From positions 123,764 through 146,210 of the forward strand of contig VHZZ01000261.1 of NCBI GenBank assembly GCA_009801015.1: a stretch of DNA of 22,447 bases, written 5' to 3'. A model generated the notes under the pieces. It worked only from the letters and a program-made list of their open reading frames with translations, had not been told where the DNA came from and did not search any database. Position 1 is the first letter of the stretch. Every line of letters starts with the position of its first letter. Source of the DNA: Silene noctiflora (Eukaryota; Streptophyta; Magnoliopsida; Caryophyllales; Caryophyllaceae). A program made the position numbers and the translations under genes. Of this stretch, positions 17,601 to 22,447 are shown piece by piece.

Positions 17601-18519
17601 TACACGGTTTTGCGTACGTCTACTTACATTTTGCATCCCGATTTCCCGTACTATGAAATTGCATCCCATTTTGAAGGAATTAAGACAGAAATGAAGAAAT
17701 GGGAGCAAGTGGAGAGGATTTGATGCCAAGAAGAGAAAATAAGAGGAGAAAAAAGCTGAGAGGATTTCTCAGCCGGTAGGCCCGCAGCCGGCCAGCCGGC
17801 TGGGAGACTATCCCTATCACTTAGCCATTTTGAGAGAACTTTTTGGAATTAAAAGAAGAAATGCATGGCGCCGGTAAAGGTCCCGGCATCCGGTGCCCCG
17901 ACACAGAGCAACAACCAAGAGAAGAAAAGGAAGAAAAGAAGGAAGAAGAGAAGTCCTCTGTTGGCCGGCATCCGGCTCACCGGCAGGGAACACCATTTAA
18001 AGAATTCGGCTCAGTTTTGACAATTGCTCAGAGCCGACAGGGATGTCGGTGGCCCGACTGGGAGCTCTCCTACACGAGAATTTGGGCCTTACTCCTTACT
18101 TGGACCTAAAACAATGGGATACTATATATACCCCATTGTTAATCTCATTTAGAGACACTACCCTAGATTTCATAACCCTAGTTTAAGCATTCAATATTTC
18201 CTTAAGCAAATTTTAATCTTTCCTTAATTAAGTGTTAATTAGCCTACAAATTAGCTTAGTTCTAGTAAAATTTGAATAGTTTACATTTGGATATTGAGTT
18301 TGAAAGAGAAGATTTTGAAAGAATTCTTCCATTATTAATCTAAGGTTCAATCTTTCCCTTGTTATTGGTATAACTTCTACTCTCTTTAGTTTAATTCTCA
18401 ATTGTTTACATTTTTATTCCCTTTACAATTGTTGGTTCAATTAGTACAATATTTATTGCTTTGTTTGCTTGTGTTTCCTCAATTGTTTACATTTCTCTTT
18501 CAAACATGAGTGAGTAGTC
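17600..18519 (+). mobile_element. LTR-like fragment with CCGG-rich repeats and TATA box
   Basis: The region carries several blocks of CCGG-containing motifs (CAGCCGGCCAGCCGGCTGGG at about 17787, GGCGCCGG at 17868, GGCATCCGG twice, CACCGGCAG). These are followed by a TATATATA box (18123-18130) and a non-coding leader to 18519. That order suits the U3-R part of a plant LTR. Its left border is not defined. Its right side is cut by the insertion of the minus-strand Ty3/gypsy element at 18520. Confidence 0.45.
18123..18130 (+). promoter_or_regulatory. TATA box of the LTR-like fragment
   Basis: TATATATA followed by CCCCATTG lies just downstream of the CCGG-rich blocks and upstream of a long AT-rich leader. 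This is consistent with a retroelement promoter; activity is unknown. Confidence 0.5.
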
Positions 18520-19429
18520 TGGAGTGAAACCTCTAATTCGATTTGAACTAAGGAAAGGACCTCACTATGAGCCTCGAATTGCAATCACAATTCGTTTGAA
18601 TGAGGCGTGAAATCCCTAAGATATGACTAATCCCGAACACTAAGCAATAGGAAAAGCCTAAGATAATTCAAAGCCCACAAGCAAATGAATTACCCAAACC
18701 CAAGCACTAAGCAATGGAGCTCTTCAAGCACTAAGCAAAGAAGAGATTTTTAAGAAGAAAACACTTGGTTTCTTACTTGGTTTATCATTCATCAAATCTG
18801 AATTTTACATAGGCTAAGTCTTGGTTATATAGTCCAAGACTTCTAATATTGACCATCCATCCTTAGTACAATCTAATGGCTAACAAAAGATAAGAAAATA
18901 AACGAAGAAAAAAAACAAGCCTTAGCAGCCCTAGGCAGCCGTGGGGCTCAACAACAACAACATAGGACAATTGTCCTTCTCTAGGTCTTACATAAGTCTT
19001 ACAATGAAAGTGACATGTGAGCTACCTAGAGAAACAAACTTTAGAGTCTTCTAATAACCTTATTCCAGCCGAAAATCTCAGTCCAAAGCAGCCCCCAAGG
19101 CTCTTACACAAGCCTTACACAAGTATAAGAGTGAAAGCGACATTTGATCCTTCTTTGAAAGCGACATGTGTGCTCCCTTGAAAAGAACAAAAGCAACCTC
19201 CTCTTCATGATGAAACCGGATTATTAGGGCCTCTCATAGGCCTAGGATTGTCTTGTTTTATTAAACAAAAGGATTAAGATGATTGGGATGCGAATATAGG
19301 CCAATTGCTGAAAACCGATAAACAAGCTACTCGGTTTTGTTTCGTGATTTCCGCCTAGCTCGAATCCTTATTTAATTAAAATATCCAGAAAAAAAGTCTC
19401 TAAATTCATTATAGAATTGAGACGTGACA
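18520..19429 (-). repeat. 3' LTR of the Ty3/gypsy element (about 910 bp)
   Basis: In element orientation it begins TGTCACGTCTC and ends GGTTTCACTCCA, with the usual TG...CA limits. It matches 21694-22447 over the shared length. The outer flanking pentamer is TAGTC (18515-18519), whose partner lies outside the window. The low-coordinate border is well fixed; the other border is inferred from TG and the end of the internal reading frame. Confidence 0.85.
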
Positions 19430-20602
19430 AAAATTACCATGCTTTCTTAGACGGATTTTGAGTTTGACCTCAAAACGTGACAATGCCCCCAAACCGGGCT
19501 CATTTGGAGCATACCCGGGCTGTTTTGCTTCAATCTCCCCTTCTTGAAAAGGATTTGCCCTCAAATCCTTTATATCATCATCTTCAACCTCTTCATAGCA
19601 AGGACTTAAATCTCCAACATTGAAAGTGCCATGGATTCCCGAAATATTAACCTTATACTTGTTGGACCCAACTTTATCAAGGACCTCGAATGGACCGTCA
19701 TCTCTTGGAACGAGTTTGCTTCTTCCCTTCGTTGGAATTTTCCCCTCCCTCAAGTGCATCCATACAATATCTCCGGGATGAAAAGACTTGACTTGTTTAG
19801 GATTCTTAGACCTTGCCCCATGAGCTTTATTCTTCTCAATTTGCCTCTTAGCTTGAGTATGATTGGGGATCACTTGTTCAACCCTTTTCTTGACATTAGA
19901 ATCAATGAGACTCCCTTTAATAGGTGCCAAATCAGTAGGAACCAAGGGACTCACGTCATAGCCCTTTTCCTCATGTCTCATGCCTTGGAGTACCTCGGTT
20001 TCATTTATTAGCAACACATTCTTTGATGGTTCACGCTTGGTTGGTGTAGAATGCTCAAGGGTGGGTGGTAGAGGTGTTAGAATGATCTTCTTTGTCCCAA
20101 ACTTGAAGGTGTAGGTGTTGTCTCTACCATGGTGTTCCGAATTCCTATCAAACTCCCAAGACCTTCCAAGTAGAAGATGGCACGCATCCATGGGCAGAAT
20201 ATCACAAAGGGCCTCATCCGAGTAGTTCATACCAATGGAGAATGACACTAGGCATTGCTTAGTCACTTTAGCTTCAGCCCCTTTGTCGAGCGACCTCAAT
20301 TTGTATGGATTAGGGTGGTCTTGTGTTGGTAAGGAAAACTTCTCAATGAGAGTACTAGAAGCTATATTGGTACAACTCCCTCCATCAATGATAAGATTGC
20401 AAACCCTTCCCTTAATGGTACATCTTGATTGAAATAGTTGTTGTTTTTGGTCCATATCCAAGGGTCGGGGTTGTGTATGCATAACTCTCCAAGTGACCAA
20501 ACTAAGTCCCGAGTCCGGCATGACAATCTCGTCCTCCCCTTGTTCCTCATCATCCTTACCATCATCACGCACAAGAACCTCATCCTCTCCCCAATGAACC
20601 AC
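19409..20602 (-). CDS. Protease fused in frame to the integrase C-terminal tail (deleted pol)
   Basis: A 397-codon open frame on the minus strand. Residues about 60-175 are a retropepsin-type aspartic protease with the active-site phrase IIDGGSCTN (catalytic Asp73) and the later HLLLGRSWEFDR motif; both are normal for plant Ty3/gypsy. From about residue 217 onward it is the end of integrase: SPLVPTDLAP, then HPGDIVWMHLR, DGPFEVLDKV, GTFNVGDLSP and LRANPFQEG. Everything that should lie between is missing, with the join near residue 213 (about position 19964). The frame is uninterrupted across the join. Its last codons run about 20 bases into the 3' LTR. The nominal first residue is a GTG and has no initiation value: in the intact family this is one polyprotein with gag, and a single TAA (20603-20605) now separates it from the zinc knuckle. 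A polypeptide could still be made only by readthrough or internal initiation. Confidence 0.88.
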   Translation of the reverse strand: MVHWGEDEVLVRDDGKDDEEQGEDEIVMPDSGLSLVTWRVMHTQPRPLDMDQKQQLFQSRCTIKGRVCNLIIDGGSCTNIASSTLIEKFSLPTQDHPNPYKLRSLDKGAEAKVTKQCLVSFSIGMNYSDEALCDILPMDACHLLLGRSWEFDRNSEHHGRDNTYTFKFGTKKIILTPLPPTLEHSTPTKREPSKNVLLINETEVLQGMRHEEKGYDVSPLVPTDLAPIKGSLIDSNVKKRVEQVIPNHTQAKRQIEKNKAHGARSKNPKQVKSFHPGDIVWMHLREGKIPTKGRSKLVPRDDGPFEVLDKVGSNKYKVNISGIHGTFNVGDLSPCYEEVEDDDIKDLRANPFQEGEIEAKQPGYAPNEPGLGALSRFEVKLKIRLRKHGNFCHVSIL

Positions 20603-21616
20603 TTAAAAGGTACTGAGGGCTCTCTTGGTTGGACAATCTTTGGCAAAGTGACCAAACCCTTGACATTGGAAGCATTTTTTTAGGCTGATGGTTTTTCTTT
20701 CTGAGGTTTCGGTTTCCTTTCCCTTGTCGAAATAGGGTATTTTTGGTTGTGTGTTGGGGGTGTCTTTGTTGTTGGTCTTGGTTGACACAACCGGTTGGGG
20801 ATGGTGGAATGTTTTGGCCGAGTCTTTGGGTGGGTTAAGTATCCCCTTTCATGCATTTTCAATCCTCAAAGCCAAATTAACGGCTTCGTCAAATGACCAC
20901 ACTTGTTGTAATCGGACTCTTTGAGCAATCTTGTCATCTAGACCCTTAATAAATCTAGCAATTTTTTGTTCCGGTTTCTCATTTATTTCACATTGTAGAG
21001 TGAGTTGATCAAAGTCTCTAGGTAAGACTCAAGAGGTTGTTGTTCTTGTTTTAGTTGGGTAAGTCTTATAAACATGTCTTGAGTATAGTCTATTGGTACA
21101 AATTTTTCTCTAAGTTTCTTTTTCAATTTAGACCAAGACTTAATGGGTTCTTTACCATCCCTCCTCCTTTGGTTCTTTAGGTTCTCATACCAAAGCGAAG
21201 CATAACCCTTAAGTTTTAAGATGGCAACTTTGAAAGACTTCGCATGCGAATAAGATTAAACTCAAAGACTCTTTCAATTGAACTAAACCAATCTAGTAAA
21301 TCTTCGGGATTTAAACTACCTTGAAAGTCCAGGATATCTACCTTTAGGTCTTTAGGATGTTCCTCATGACGGGTTTCCACCAAAGAATCCTCCGAATCAG
21401 AATGTAGGCCCTCCTCCAATGGCTCCACCTCTTGGAGCCGTGCTTCCATGCCTCGGCCTCTGCCCCTGCCACGTTGGGGTGGTGGTCGGCCGCCTCTTGG
21501 TGGTGTTGGCACGTTGGTCATCAACGTGGTTATGGACTCCAAGATCAAATCGACATTGGTGGTTAATCGGTCTACTTTGTTTTCAAGACCAACTATCCTT
21601 TCCTCGTTTCACTCAT
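20603..21616 (-). pseudogene. Decayed gag with zinc knuckle
   Basis: The probable start ATG is at 21616-21614. The usual Ty3/gypsy capsid landmarks follow in scattered frames: an Arg/Gly-rich segment (RGRGRGRG), VDILDFQGSLNPEDLLDWF, YASLWYENLKNQRR, LREKFVPIDYTQDMF and CEINEKPEQKIARFIKG. A CCHC zinc knuckle CFQCQGFGHFAKDC (20633-20674) closes the protein. Breaks seen are one-base frame changes near 21604, 21261 and 21020, a TGA at 20849-20851 and the TAA at 20603-20605. Gag would form the particle and bind RNA; this copy cannot be made as one protein. Confidence 0.88.
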
Positions 21617-21678
21617 GGTTGTTTTTTTTGTGTTTTTGAATGTAGGTAGGGAAAATGAACTCAAAAGACTAAACCTAA

Positions 21679-21690
21679 GCTCTGATACCA
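21679..21690 (-). other. Primer binding site for initiator-Met tRNA
   Basis: The minus strand reads TGGTATCAGAGC, complementary to the 3' end of plant initiator methionine tRNA. It begins three bases inside the end of the 5' LTR, as expected for minus-strand priming. Confidence 0.9.
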
Positions 21691-21693
21691 AGT

Positions 21694-22447
21694 TAGAGTG
21701 AAACCTCTAACTCAATTTGGACTAAGGAAAGGACCTCACTATGTGCCTCGAATTGCAATCACAATTCGTTTGAATGAGGCGTGAAATCCCTAAGATATGA
21801 CTAATCCCGAACACTAAGCAATANGAAAAGCCTAAGATAATTCAAAGCCCACAAGNAAATGAATTACCCAACCCCAAGCACTAAGCAATGGANCTCTTCA
21901 AGNACTAAGCAAAGAAGAGATTTTTAAGAAGAAAACACTTGGTTTCTTACTTGGTTTATCATTCATCAAATCTGAATTTTACATAGGCTAAGTCTTGGTT
22001 ATATAGTCCAAGACTTCTAATATTGACCATCCATCCTTAGTACAATATAATGGCCAACAAAAGATAAGAAAATAAAAGAAGAAAAAAAAACAAGCCTTAG
22101 CAGCCCTAGGCAGCCGTGGGCTCAACAACAACAACATAGGACAATTGTCCTTCTCTAGGTCTTACATAAGTCTTACAATGAAAATGGCATGTGGGCTACC
22201 TAGAGAAAAAAATTTTGAAGTCTTCTAATAACCTTATTCCAGCCGAAAATCTCAGTCCAAAGCATCCCCCAAGGCTCTTACATAAGCCTTACAAAAGTGT
22301 AAGAGTGAAAGCGACATTTGATCCTTCTTTGAAAGCGACGTGTGAGCTCCCTTGAAAAGAACAAAAGCAACCTCCTCTTCATGATGAAACCGGCTGCTTG
22401 GGGCGTCTCATAGGCCTAGGATTGTCTTGTTTTATTAAACAAAAGGA
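21694..22447 (-). repeat. 5' LTR of the Ty3/gypsy element, cut by the window end
   Basis: Matches 18520-19288 with scattered substitutions and small indels. Four single N characters (about 21825-21903) fall where the other LTR has a defined base. The inner terminal dinucleotide is TA instead of CA in element orientation (CTCTA versus CTCCA), a single transition. About 140 bp of the LTR should lie beyond the window. Confidence 0.88.

Larger units (their letters stand above)
18520..22447 (-). mobile_element. Ty3/gypsy LTR retrotransposon, internally deleted (runs past the window end)
   Basis: Two direct repeats, 18520-19429 and 21694 to at least 22447, enclose minus-strand gag, protease and integrase-tail sequences. 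Beside the high-coordinate LTR is a primer binding site for initiator-Met tRNA. Order in the minus direction is 5' LTR, primer binding site, gag, zinc knuckle, protease, integrase C-terminus, 3' LTR. Reverse transcriptase, RNase H and the integrase catalytic core are absent, so the element is non-autonomous. By eye the LTRs differ at roughly thirty places over about 750 bp, indicating a moderately old insertion. It interrupts another LTR-like element. Confidence 0.92.

Noticed and set aside
17843-18109. 88-codon plus frame with a Glu/Lys-rich run
   Set aside because: It falls in the CCGG-rich LTR-like segment. The Glu/Lys run reflects a purine-rich stretch, and no homology is recognisable.
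19631-20683. Plus-strand frames of 65-126 codons opposite the Ty3/gypsy protease/integrase frame
   Set aside because: They are antisense shadows of the clearly recognisable minus-strand protein.
1-22447. CRISPR arrays, rRNA genes, full-length tRNA genes, bacterial-type operons
   Set aside because: None were seen. The only tRNA-like signals are the SINE A/B boxes and the retrotransposon primer binding site.

Overview
The window looks like nuclear DNA of a eudicot plant. It is AT-rich and dense in small transposable elements, with one seven-exon GT-AG gene of recognisable plant type. Abundant Stowaway-like termini (TACTCCCTCCG...) and recurring TACGGAGTA motifs recall Caryophyllales genomes, but that placement is an impression only. 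Isolated N characters mark it as a draft assembly.

Layout. 1-1420: a broken minus-strand gene of the MYB/SANT-like plus NAM-associated type, capped at its 5' end by a 95-bp Stowaway MITE. 1709-2260: a non-autonomous hAT-like element with an exact 8-bp target-site duplication (TSD). 2593-4695: two long-TIR (Mutator/foldback-like) elements lying back to back. The second (exact 9-bp TSD) contains a Stowaway, which contains a tRNA-derived SINE. About 5280-7860: LTR-retrotransposon-like sequence with an array of ACTCGACCGAGT-type repeats, a GC-rich island, a 95-bp duplication around an N that looks like an assembly join, and a second hAT-like element.

8174-13084 (+): the only apparently intact host gene. 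Its seven exons encode 229 aa: an N-terminal ubiquitin-like domain, an acidic linker, hydrophobic membrane segments and a C-terminal SAYSvFN domain (SAYSD1-like). Four of its six introns carry TIR elements. 13483-15060: MITE and sequence with no recognised gene. 15091-17039: a non-LTR (LINE-like) insertion with a 17-bp TSD and poly(A) but no visible reverse transcriptase, followed by a diverged partial copy of the same family.

17600-18519: LTR-like sequence with CCGG-type repeats and a TATA box. It is interrupted by a minus-strand Ty3/gypsy element (18520 to beyond the window end) with about 910-bp LTRs, an initiator-Met tRNA primer binding site, a decayed gag, and an open 397-codon frame in which protease runs straight into the integrase C-terminal tail. 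Reverse transcriptase, RNase H and the integrase core are missing. Apart from the SAYSD1-like gene, nothing here looks like a set of cooperating genes. The rest is a record of nested, mostly non-autonomous transposition around a host gene.
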